From Linanthus parryae (Eukaryota > Streptophyta > Magnoliopsida > Ericales > Polemoniaceae), in assembly GCA_023055425.1 (NCBI GenBank), contig JALGPY010000005.1, forward strand, positions 2,443,501 to 2,507,500: a stretch of DNA of 64,000 bases, read 5' to 3'. The notes beneath the pieces are model-generated. The model ran no database searches, was not told the DNA's origin, and saw nothing but the letters and a program-made list of their open reading frames with translations. Of this stretch, positions 46,441 through 57,300 are shown piece by piece (position 1 is the first letter of the stretch; every line of letters starts with the position of its first letter). The position numbers were made by a program, and so were the translations under genes.

Positions 46441-47430
46441 TGTTGGTAAGAAGTAGGTGTATTAAGAAGAATCTGAAAACAGAAAGATTAACAGAAGTAA
46501 TTAAAATACAGAAACAATAAACACTTACAGATGGTTAACTTGCCGAACGCTGAAGCAAGATAGAAGACAGGTTCGTTGTTCATGAAACGATCTCCGTGAA
46601 GTAATATTTGCCCCCCACAGTTGGTTGTGCTTCGTTTTATTTATCTACAGACACGGGCAAATTTACTCCCCAGGATGAAAGTCTTCACGTACTGCAGACG
46701 AAAGCACAATCTGCAGTACCGGCGAACCGAACTTTGTTTTGAGAGAAACTGGTAGTGAGTGAGAGAGAGAATTGTTGCTGGAGTTCGGATGGACAAAAAC
46801 TGAGAGAGGAAGGTTCCTTTTATAGGCAGGGAGAGGAGCAGTTACAAAACCGTTTGTGACTGTTCAAATTTGAACAGTAACGGTTGTAACTGTTCCAAAA
46901 GTTACAACTGTTGAAGACAGTTAATAACTGTTTCGGGTTGGACTGTTAACATTAATTAATAACGGGCTGGACTGTTAATATTAATTATTACGGGCTGGAT
47001 TAAAAAAAATTATTTTCTGGCCCAAAAAGATAAAGCCCAACCAACCACCGCACCACGGCCCGGCCCGAACCCGAGACCGAGCTGAGCCGGCGGCGCGCGT
47101 GTGGTGGTTCGACCATTGTCTAGGTCCTCTCTCCTACACAAAATGTGTATCACCCAAAGGGCGTGCCCTTAGTACTCAACCTTTGAGTAGATGAACTACT
47201 CTTCTCTTCCTCATTTCCAAGATGTGGGTGCATTTAAAATTGAGCAATTGAAGTGGCCAACTTCAACGCCTAATTTCTCATTCACCCGTTAATGGTTTTC
47301 GTCGTTTGGGATCTTGAATCGATCCCCTTGTTACCTAGTTTAATAATATGTTAACGTTGATTCAAGTTCTTAGTTATAACTTGACCGAAATTGGGTAACA
47401 AAAGCATGATTCGAAAACCATTTTACAACA
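46441..47430 (-). repeat. 5' LTR of Copia D (shorter copy)
   Basis: 990 bp, TG...CA. A TATA box TATAAAAGG lies at 46824-46816 on the minus strand, and the same in the partner LTR at 41105-41097. Confidence 0.95.
46816..46824 (-). promoter_or_regulatory. TATA box of Copia D promoter
   Basis: TATAAAAGG on the minus strand in the 5' LTR, conserved in the 3' LTR. Confidence 0.6.
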
Positions 47431-47435
47431 AACTC

Positions 47436-49155
47436 ATGGGAGGCAAGTGTCACCCTTTGTCATTCCGTAGTGTTTGGCTTGTTGTGCTTTGATGCATTGT
47501 CCTGGTCCTTGGGCATGCAATTGTAGGAGGATCCAGAAATTTGGCACTATGGGGGCTACATAAAAAAAATCAAGTTTAATGACGAATCTCTCGATAAATT
47601 TTGAAATGTTTAGAGATTAAATAATGATCTTCATAGTTCGCTGAGGTGAAAATGTACTATAAGTGAGGGCTACAGTAATTATATTAACAAAGTGTAGGTT
47701 TAACATTGGCAATATCAAAACTTGGGTGGAGACGTGTAATTAAATTAACAAAATATAAAGTGAAAATTAAACCTTTTTTAGATTACTCAGTGAAAAATTA
47801 ACTTTTTTTGAATAAAAGTGAAAAATTAACTTAAGTAGAGACTAATGTCAAAATTATATAATACATAGTGAAAATTATAAATTTGTAAATTTGAGTGGGA
47901 CTATAACCCGCACTTGTCTCCATATACATCCGCACATGCGGTAGGTTTGATCAGGAGTATGGTATATGAAATTAGTTTCCGTGTCTCTGCTAAATCTTAC
48001 TCTAAGCGAGTTATTAATCGTATTGTTTTTTTCTATCTATATAATGTTTTGTTTCTCGTGTTCATATATAAGAAAACAAAGACCGTTGGTTGGGTGTTCA
48101 AAACAAGACCGTTGGTTGGGGGTGTTTCACCGGCCACTAGTTGAGTTGTGGCCGAACGACTTCAAATGATTGTCACCTGTTGGTTGGGTGAGGGTCAACA
48201 ATCTCCATCAAGTTTGAGGTCATCTGTGACGATCCATGTACATCCTTTGGACTCTGTTTCTTCTCTTCTTCATTTTCCTCCAAATCATTCTCTCTCTCTC
48301 TCAAAAAAAAAAAAAAAAAAAAGCCTTCCAAATCATTGTGTATATGTGCTGGTTTCTAACTGAGACTTAGTATTTCGTCACTTGTCAACTTGCTTTCATC
48401 AATTTGATAAGATGACGTGTTGTGCGTAAATAAAAGAAATTATTAACATATCACGTACACCTGTTGTCTGCCTGTTGTAAGCAAATGCATGGCGTTTTAA
48501 TAGCATATGTAGTTATGACCTGGCTAGAGCTCAAGAACGATGATAAACGATGAAACAAGTACACAAGATGTAACGTGGTTCACTAGCGATGAACTAGCTA
48601 ACTCCACGATCCGAAAAACTCCGTTTATTGGAGAGAAACCCACAAATATAACCCACACAATATAGAGCACGACTTATAGCCTTTATAAATGCCTACTCTA
48701 CAGTTTGTGCCCAAATAAATACCAAAACTGAGCTAAACGAATAAGGGAACAACTATTGGCCGTCTTCTGGATTCTCTTCGCACGAAGACCCGTGCTTTTC
48801 AAAAAAAAGAGTCTGCTTCTGCAGTTTGCTTCCTTCGTCTCGTGCTCCTCTGTTTGGTCCATTTTTTGCCCCACTTCGTCGCCAAACTCCTCGTCAAGCT
48901 TAAATCCATTCAAGACACCCCTAAATTGCCAACATATGTTCTTTCAATGGCGGATTCGGATTTAGGATGGGACACTGTTATTGTTTTATGTAAAACCAAT
49001 CACATGTATTCGTTAATGCAAGAATTTAGGAACAATTGAAGCACTTGTGTAATTATGAAATGAAATAAGTGCGAAAACATTCAAATTTGAGGGTGTTAGT
49101 GGAACTTTGCAAATCAAATTCTTGGGGTTTGCATTTGCCACCCCTAATTCTAGGG
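47436..49155. other. Intergenic DNA
   Basis: No gene supported. It contains a CT run followed by a run of 20 A (about 48287-48322) and a block at about 48190-48290 related to 38740-38830. Confidence 0.5.
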
Positions 49156-49735
49156 GTGTAAGCGGTTCAGTTTGATGCGATTTGTGCGAAAATCATAAAC
49201 CAAACCGAATACGTCCGTTTACTAATTTTGTAACCAAACCAAACCATTCGAAAGGATGAACCGAACCGAACTAACCCGAAAAACTTTGGCTTGGTTTGGT
49301 TGGTTTGCATAAATATTTTTGAATGAATATTATAATACTGCATTGTCAATGAATATCAAATTTAAGAGAGAGAGAGAGAGATTAAATACATTTTTTTAAA
49401 AAATTTGCACAACTATCGTTTACGATGGAATGCGAGATAAATGGAAAAGATTAAGATTAATATGATAATTTTAATTGAATATATATACTTGTGTTCTATA
49501 CGTTTAGATTATTTAATATATTTTACGCAATATATATTTTAATAAAAGTACATTAGGCATATATCGGCTCGGTTCGGTTTGGTTTGGTACGGTGTGGTAT
49601 TTTTACAAACTGAAAACCGAATCGATCTGACCGGTTTGTCAAAAATTAAACCATTATAAATCGAATATCCAAAAATCCGTCCTAAACTAAGAATTTCGTT
49701 TTGATTCGGTTGATTTGACCGGTTTATTCGTTTTT
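49156..49735. mobile_element. Possible decayed hAT-type MITE
   Basis: It starts with TAGGGGTGTAAGCGGTTC. Its flanks and interior are rich in AACCGAACC/GGTTCGGTT motifs, as in the hAT MITE at 39570-40194. The right end and target duplication are not legible. A GA microsatellite lies inside (about 49366). Confidence 0.4.
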
Positions 49736-51228
49736 TTCTTAAAGCTTTACCTAATCCCTTAGTGGCTCCTCCCCTATATCTGCTTTCCCAGAAGATACAT
49801 ACCTTCTCTCAAGTTTTCACACGAGACAACTAATTTAGATAGGTTTTACAGAAGTTGAATTGTTTGTTTCTTCACAAATTATGGCACTGTAAGGTAAAAT
49901 GTAAATGTATATGTTAAAGTAAGTCGCCACCTTAAAAGAACACTCTTGTCACTTGCAGCAAACTATGTCTGCTTTTATGTCTCGGGGTAAATATGAATTG
50001 GTCGATGTAGATGCAAACTGGTCCCAACTCTAGTATACAAAATTCCAAATATGCAGTGGTTAAAAGTATTTTTCCTTCTTAACACCAACTATCATTGCAA
50101 ACGACAATACATCATAAATGAGCACACACACAAATGTATGATGATAGTATAAAGATATTGTAGAGGATAACATTCTTGTTTCCGTGGTGAGCAAACGTTA
50201 AAAATAGTCAACCATAAAAACAAAGAAGTGAATATAAAAAAGTACTACAAGGCTAAAATAAATAAATACCAATACAGAACCCTGCAGATGGAGCAGATGG
50301 AGCAATGAAGAGAACACTGAGGTTGCTTTCAGGCTAATGTTTCGATTAAAAATTTCAATAATCTGGTAAAAAAATCTGAAAAAAAATCGAACTCAATTAA
50401 GAATCAAGTTGTTTGGTATGAGGTGACATTATAAATCATTAACTTGATTCATTTAACAAAATTCAAAGTACTTTAAAGTCAAGTAATTGAACACACTTAT
50501 TTATAACTGAGTTGTGAACATGTTAATATAAAAAATATCAAAATTAAAATTTATAAACATAATAAACAAAATTGTTGAAAAGATGCAAATTTTACCAAAC
50601 ATGCACTCACAATAAAGATTGTTTGGCTATGGCTAAAACTAGAAGCTTGTAAATGTAAAAAATTATTGAGATGGCTTAGTCTTTACCCAATTAATTGTTG
50701 TCCCTTGATAAGTTACGATAAATGAGTTGTCCTCTTCTCCACCTCTCCATCTACCAACCTCAACCTTTTTGGTACAAGTTCAAAGATAACGATTGGAAAA
50801 AAACTAAATACTATTGTGTATAGGGTAAAGCAAATAAAAATATAACATCAGCCGAATAAATAAATAAATTGAGTATTAATTACTAATAATTAGTACTCTG
50901 ATATTATTCCTGATCTTTGAATGAGGGGGGACAATTTGTTATTTAATTGAAATGGATTATTAATTAGCAGCATGAATCTCGGGGAGTAGTAGTTGACTCG
51001 GTGGTAGGTGGCATTGGAACTAAGATATAATGCTTGGTACTAGTATAATTGTGGTACACAAAGGACCAACTTATTTATTTCATTCTTACGTATGTACCTC
51101 CATATTAAATGGATTACTCCCCTAGTCTAATTGATGTTTATTTATTTTATCAACGTGGGCTGTCAAACTTGTAGCCATGTATGCCGTATTATTAAATAAA
51201 GGGGAATAGAACATGATGATCCTTGCAG
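49736..51228. other. Intergenic DNA
   Basis: AT-rich; nothing recognised. Confidence 0.5.
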
Positions 51229-51371
51229 CTAGGGTGGTAGCTCAAGTGGTAGAGTGCTGGAAGTCCGGGCAAGAGATTTCGGGTTTAAACCCGATTGACG
51301 ACAAAAACAATTTCTAAAACACAACATGATGGTTCCTTCATGTAGTAATCTTTGCCGGACACACACCCTAA
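51229..51371 (+). mobile_element. tRNA-derived SINE head
   Basis: An A-box-like TAGCTCAAGTGG (51238-51249) and a B-box-like GGGTTTAAACCC (51281-51292) have tRNA-type spacing and are followed by an unrelated body. No tRNA cloverleaf or anticodon stem is evident, so this is a SINE and not a tRNA gene. The 3' end is uncertain. Confidence 0.55.
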
Positions 51372-51790
51372 GACTATCTCCAATGGTGGGGAAGGGCTCC
51401 CCTAAAATAGCCATTAGGCACTGCAACATGAAGGGGGGGGGGGGGGGGGGGGGGGGGCTTATCCGTAGGTGTAGGGGACAGTTGAGGGGGTGGTGAAGCA
51501 CACCGGGCTTGGCCGCCTGACCCACACAGTGCAGAGAGTTTTCTTCTTCTTCGTGTTTTGAAAGCTGTTGAACTGGGGTTTTTGTTTTTCTTTATTACAA
51601 CAAGACCCCTTTAGTTTAGATAAAATTATAAAAATATCACTGTATTCACATCAAAATATAATAAGAGGGGAAGGGTGTGTTTTTATTATTGGAGGTGTTA
51701 GGGTAAAATCGTAAATATTAAAAAAAGTAATAGTGGGATAAATGTGAGACAGGGAGGGGTGGGGAAGCCCACGATTACTATCTCTAACTT
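51372..51790. repeat. MITE-like segment with a 25-base G run
   Basis: It begins AAGACTATCTCCAATGG, a start seen in many plant MITEs, and contains an unbroken run of 25 G (51433-51457). The right end near CTATCTCTAA is a weak inverted match. Low certainty. Confidence 0.35.
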
Positions 51791-51839
51791 ATCACTAGTA
51801 TTATTACTGTATTCATTCTTATACCTAGTTCGAATTCAC

Positions 51840-51960
51840 ATATAAAATGTCTAACTCATTGGTCGAGCATTTGAAGTCCATGAGTTTTAACTCAGTGCTA
51901 GAGCACGTTTGAAAACCCTGCATGAGGTCACTGTTTCGAACCTGACTATATAATATAATT
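51840..51960 (+). mobile_element. Second SINE-like, tRNA-derived segment
   Basis: A-box-like TAACTCAGTGCTAGAGCA (51888-51905) and B-box-like TGTTTCGAACC (51932-51942). A further A-box-like TAACTCATTGGTCGAGCA sits 37 bases upstream (51851), as if the head were duplicated. Confidence 0.5.
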
Positions 51961-52849
51961 CTAAAAAAACATATTTGACTTACCTTGCTTCGTATAATCT
52001 TGACACAAAAAACTCTGATAAGTCCCTAAAGTTTAGCATAAATACAGAAAAGACCCCCATACAGTTATTTGATCAATCTTGATCCAATATATCTTGTTAT
52101 GACCCCAATTACCCATATACGACATGTAGATAGCTTCAATACATCAATTTTTAGTCTTAACATATATTTTGTATGAAATTACCATTTTATCTCTCTCATA
52201 CAGTTTGGTCAGACTAGGGTTTTCACAAGGTCAAATTTGGTCAAACATGATATTTGGATGCAGAATAACCCCGCGAGACACTCTTCTCAAGGGTGTGATG
52301 GCTAAACAGGTCATTTGACTGTCAAACTAAAAGTCTAAGTTTGAGTGAAATTAGCACATAAAGTAAATTTCCGAGCTAATTTTTGAACAATTGAGAAAGA
52401 GTCTGAGAAAACGGGAGGCAGGGTTTTGAAAATGGCTGAACAAGGATTTCAGAACATACTTAAACTTTGACAGGGTATGAGAAATTTCAGTGAACGTACT
52501 CTAATTCGTATAGACTTGACACAGAAAACTCTGGTAATCTTGTTGACGTATACTTAGCGTGTATTTAAACCGTCTTGCGAGTAAAACACATGTGTTTGGT
52601 TTTTGTTGGAGCCATTATCTTAAGAAAATAGAATGCATTTTTCTAAGTGTAGCTAGTCCAAAACCGTGAGAAGAAATGAAAGAAACCTTTTTCTTTGAAC
52701 TTCCAATAAACAAAGATTTGTCACAGCCTATTTGTCTGGTACAAACAATGGTTACCTTCTAACCACGTCTTCCCACACAAGAAACCTCGTTGATATTTCC
52801 TCCTCTAGAATGAATATTTCAATTTGCATTCTTCTACTACTACGGAGCC
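51961..52849. other. Upstream region of the ABCC gene
   Basis: No gene supported. A short direct repeat (CTTGACACA(A/G)AAAACTCTG) occurs near 51999 and 52512. The promoter is likely towards the right end, but no single site could be fixed. Confidence 0.45.
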
Positions 52850-54342
52850 GAGTCTTATTTATTTCTGGACCAGTGCTCTGTTTCCATTTTCTTGAATTAA
52901 AGTTTTCTGATTCTCTCTCCACAAAGCCGGAAAAACTTTCTCCGGCCAAGTGGTGAAGAGATATTATCCTCTTTGCGACCTTAAAAAGCCCAATTATTGC
53001 AGCTCGGAGTTCCATACTCCATTAAAGTTTGCTCTTTTCAGTACACAGTACCAATACTCTGTTTTTCTGGGTTTTTTCTCGGTCACAACGCCGTCTACAG
53101 TCACGGTGAGTCGAATCTCTTTCTGGGTTTCTCTCGTGTTGCAATCTTGTGGGTTTTCCCAGCTGGGTTTTGCTTTCTTTCGTTGTTTGTTGGGTTTCTT
53201 GATTGTAGCTTTGATTAGCCTCTGTTTTTCTGGTGAGAGGTCACTAGCTAGCATGTACACTTTCCATTTTTTGCGGTGTGTTGTTTCATCAGAGACCGAA
53301 GAAAGCCGGGGTTTATCCTTCCTTTTTGGGCTTCTTTGCTCTACTTTTCCATTTTTGTGTGTTGGGGTTTTTCTTGTGAAAGTCAATTTTCAGATGATTT
53401 TGTAGATCTCTGACCAATAAATGTGGTGGGTGATTGTTTGGCTCTCACAGCTGTTAAGACTGCTCACATGTTTTGTTTCATCTCTAGTTGCTCAACTCTT
53501 TATTTGATTCAAACTCTTGGGGGAAAATCAAATAACACAGGGTTTTGGAGCTAGTTGGTAGCTCAATTTTGCAATATTTAGGAGATTTGTAAGGTTACTA
53601 TTTATGAACTACTAACTATATTTACCTTGCTTTCCCTCATTGTTTGCAGAGGTTGGGGAACTAATTTGGTGAGGCTGAGGTTGAATCAGGTGTGTTCTCT
53701 ATGATTCTGTGGACAGAAGTTTGTGTGCTCTTCAATTGCTTTCTTATCTTTTTCAATGCCTGAGATACCTTCTTTGAATGAAACAAGAACTTCATCACCC
53801 ATTTTTCAGTGGCTGAGATCTAAAAACCTCTTTGAGCTTCCATTATTTCATTATTTACAAGCCATTGACTGGAAATAGTGCTGTTTTTGTCTGCTCTTTT
53901 TCCAAGCCATTGACTGAAAATAGTGCTGTTTTTGAAACCTTAACTTTATTTCATGTCCTTTGTGCTGTCTTTGTGCTGTTTAAACAAATTGACACATTTG
54001 TAAAACTATATGCATTTTGAGTTCTGCCCAGTTCTCAGGAAGGCCATTTGAAGGACTGTTTTGGGCTTTTTCTTCTGCCAAAAACTGATGTGGTTGTAGA
54101 TGTATTGATTAGCCAGAAGAAGAGATTTTATGGTCTTCGTCATCCCTTCATGATCACTTAGGATTTACTGGGTTATGGAGTTTGCAGTAATTCATTTTGT
54201 TGTGTTCTATATCTTTCAGGAAACTTGATGCTGATCTGGGCTGGGTGATATAGCTTTCTTGTAGTTGTATGTTGTGATTCTTATAATTTCTGTAAGAGGA
54301 TTAACTTGACTAACAGTGAGAGTAGGGTCAGAATCAGCAGCA
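52850..54342 (+). other. Spliced 5' leader of the ABCC gene (proposed)
   Basis: Splice-like signals suggest a leader in three pieces: an exon ending at about 53103 (before GTGAGTCG), an exon at 53650-53689 (after TTTGCAG, before GTGTGT), and 54220-54342 (after TCTTTCAG) joining the start codon. The intervening open frames are not conserved-looking. This is inference from sequence signals; RNA data are needed. Confidence 0.4.
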
Positions 54343-57300
54343 ATGGGTACCGAAGGGAACCCTAATTTGCATCAAGCCTTATTGGAAAAACCCAATATAA
54401 GTGGCTTTGCTAATGGCTCAATCATTTCCAAAGCATTTTGGATTTGGATGAACCCTATACTTAAGAAAGGTTACAAAGCTCCCGTCACAGACAGTGATGT
54501 GCCAACCCTTCCACCGGACTTTAAAGCTGAAAAATTATCTGCACTCTTTGAATCAAATTGGCCCAAGCCTCATGAAAAATCAACCCACCCAGTTCGGACT
54601 ACTTTGATCCGGTGCTTCTGGAAGGAACTCGTTTTCACTGCTTTCCTTGCTATTCTGCGCATTTGTGTCATGTTTGTGGGGCCTCTTCTAATCCAAAGCT
54701 TCATCGATTTCACCGCTGGAAATGGGAGCTCCCCTTTTGAAGGGTATTATCTTGTTGCGACGCTCTTGGTTGCTAAATTTGTGGAAGTGCTGACTTCTCA
54801 CCACTTCAACTTCAACTCTCAAAAGACTGGAATGCTGATTCGGTCCACCCTAGTTACTTCTTTATATCGCAAAGGCTTGAGGCTTTCATGTTCTGCTAGA
54901 CAGGCTCATGGGGTTGGACAAATTGTGAATTATATGGCTGTTGATGCTCAGCAGCTCTCTGATATGATGTTGCAGCTGCATTCCCTGTGGCTTATGCCTG
55001 TGCAAGTAACTATTTCTTTAATACTGTTGTCGCGCTACCTTGGCCTGGCAACAATAGCAACTCTACTTGGACTTTCAGCAGTTATGGTGTTCATTGTCTT
55101 GGGAACTAAAAGAAACAACAGATTCCAATTCAACGTGATGAAGAATAGAGATTCGAGGATGAAGGCGACGAATGAGATGCTTAATTTTATGCGAGTCATC
55201 AAGTTTCAGGCATGGGAAGAACAATTCAACAAGAGGATTCAACAGTTCCGCAAAGCAGAGTTTGGATGGCTTACCAAGTTCATGTACTCAGTATCCGGGA
55301 ATATCATTGTTCTTTGGAGTACCCCTGTACTTGTATCAGCAATCAGCTTTGGTGTTGCAATTTTGCTTGGGGTGAAACTCGATGCAGGGACAGTTTTCAC
55401 TGCTACTTCACTCTTTAGGCTTCTTCAGGAACCGATAAGGACCTTCCCACAGTCTCTGATCGCAGTTTCCCAAGCCATGATCTCTCTTGGGAGGTTGGAT
55501 AGGTATATGATGAGTGGGGAGCTCGCCGTTGAATCAGTTCAGAGGGAGGAATGTGGTGGTCCTGTTGCTGTGGAGGTGAAAGATGGTGCTTTTTGCTGGG
55601 ACGATGAAGGTGCGAAGGATGCAGTTGTAAGTGGCTTAAATTTGGAGGTGAAGAAAGGGGAGCTTGCTGCCATTGTTGGAACTGTTGGATCAGGCAAGTC
55701 CTCTCTGTTGGCAGCCCTGCTTGGAGAGATGCACAAGATATCAGGAAAGGTAAGCTTTTCAGTTCTAACCTTAGTCATAATTTGCACTTGATTTTAGTAA
55801 CTTTTTGTTCTAAAGGCCTATCTCATTAGCTCCAAAATAAATTTGATAAGCATGCTTCTTTATGACTTGTGAGGCTTTTCTTTTATGTGGAGGATGCATA
55901 GGCTTTTCTCTTCCCTAATCTTTTTCCCCAACAGGTTAAGGTTTGTGGCACGACAGCGTATGTTGCGCAAACTGCGTGGATTCAGAATGGGACTATTGAA
56001 GAGAACATTCTGTTTGGTTTACCAATGGATAGAGAAAAATACAAAGAAGTTAACAGGGTGTGCTGTTTAGAGAAAGACTTGGAAATGATGGAATATGGGG
56101 ATCAGACTGAAATTGGAGAACGCGGTATCAACCTCAGTGGTGGCCAGAAGCAGCGGATACAACTTGCTAGAGCTGTTTATCAGGATTGCGACATATATCT
56201 TCTGGATGATGTATTTAGTGCAGTTGATGCTCACACAGGGTCTGAAATCTTCAAGGTTATACTTCTACTTTATGAAATATCTCTCTAGTAAAGTGGCTTC
56301 TTGGTCTAATCCATGTTCCCAGTTTCAGAAAACTTCTCCTTAACATTGAAATACTAACAGAAACCATTTTAGTTGCTACTTCTTTTGGACATACGTTTTA
56401 GTAGTTCTTCAGTTGTTCCAAGCAATCGATTAAAGCGAACAATCTCTATTTCAATCTTGTTTCATACTAAACTTTGGATGTTCATATGTGCAGGAATGTA
56501 TAAGGGGTGCCTTGAAAGATAAGACCATACTACTTGTTACTCACCAAGTGGATTTCCTGCATAATGTTGATCTCATCATGGTAGCTGTTAACAGATTTTT
56601 AGCTAGTATATAAACTTGTAAGGTTGTACCCAAACTAATAATTTTATTTACTTTTGAAAATAAGGTTATGCGAGATGGAAAGATTGTAGAGTCTGGAAAA
56701 TACAATGATATTCTGGAAGCAGGATTGGATTTCAAAGCACTTGTATCCGCTCATGAGAGCTCCATGGAGATTGTTGAAGTTGAGAATGCGGCCTCCAATG
56801 ATGCTTCTTCCCCTTCCCCTAGACCAAAGATATCCAGAGCTTCATCTGAGCATGACAGAGCAAATGGCGGAGCTGACTCTCTTGAACAATCTCATTCTGT
56901 CAAAGGAGATTTGAAGCTTATTAAAGAAGAGGAACGAGAAACAGGAAGAGTTGGCTTGCATGTTTACAAACAATATTGCACGGAGGCTTTTGGTTGGTGG
57001 GGTGTAGCAATGGTGGTGATATCCTCACTAGCTTGGCAAGCATCTCAAATGGCGAGCGATTACTGGTTGGCATATGAAACTTCAGAGAAGCGTGCAATGT
57101 CGTTCAACCCAACTACATTTATTACTGTCTATTCCTTAATTGGAGTAGTATCAATGGTTCTAATCCTTGTAAGATCCCTTTTTGTCACGCTGTTTGGGCT
57201 CAAGACGGCTCAAGTTATCTTCAGAAAAATCCTTAACAGCCTCTTGCATGCTCCTATGTCATTCTTTGATACCACGCCATCTGGAAGGATCCTTAGTAGG

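Larger units (their letters stand above)
40722..47430 (-). mobile_element. Complete Copia LTR retrotransposon D (6.7 kb)
   Basis: LTRs at 40722-41770 (1049 bp) and 46441-47430 (990 bp), both TGTTGGTAAG...TTTTACAACA on the plus strand, flanked by the target duplication AACTC (40717-40721 and 47431-47435). Outside a GC-rich simple-repeat patch the LTRs differ by only about 8 bases by eye, so insertion is recent. It has one long gag-pol frame and a purine tract, but no recognisable tRNA-Met primer site, and two RNase H catalytic acids are replaced. It probably depends on help from relatives, or decayed after insertion. Confidence 0.95.

Noticed and set aside
51229..51310. Possible functional tRNA gene
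   Set aside because: A and B boxes are present but no complete cloverleaf or anticodon arm can be drawn; SINE head is the better reading.
52950..53405. 151-codon hydrophobic frame upstream of the ABCC gene, considered as the missing TMD0
   Set aside because: It has no resemblance that I can see to ABCC TMD0, crosses likely splice donors (for example near 53103) and is not in frame with the ABCC start.
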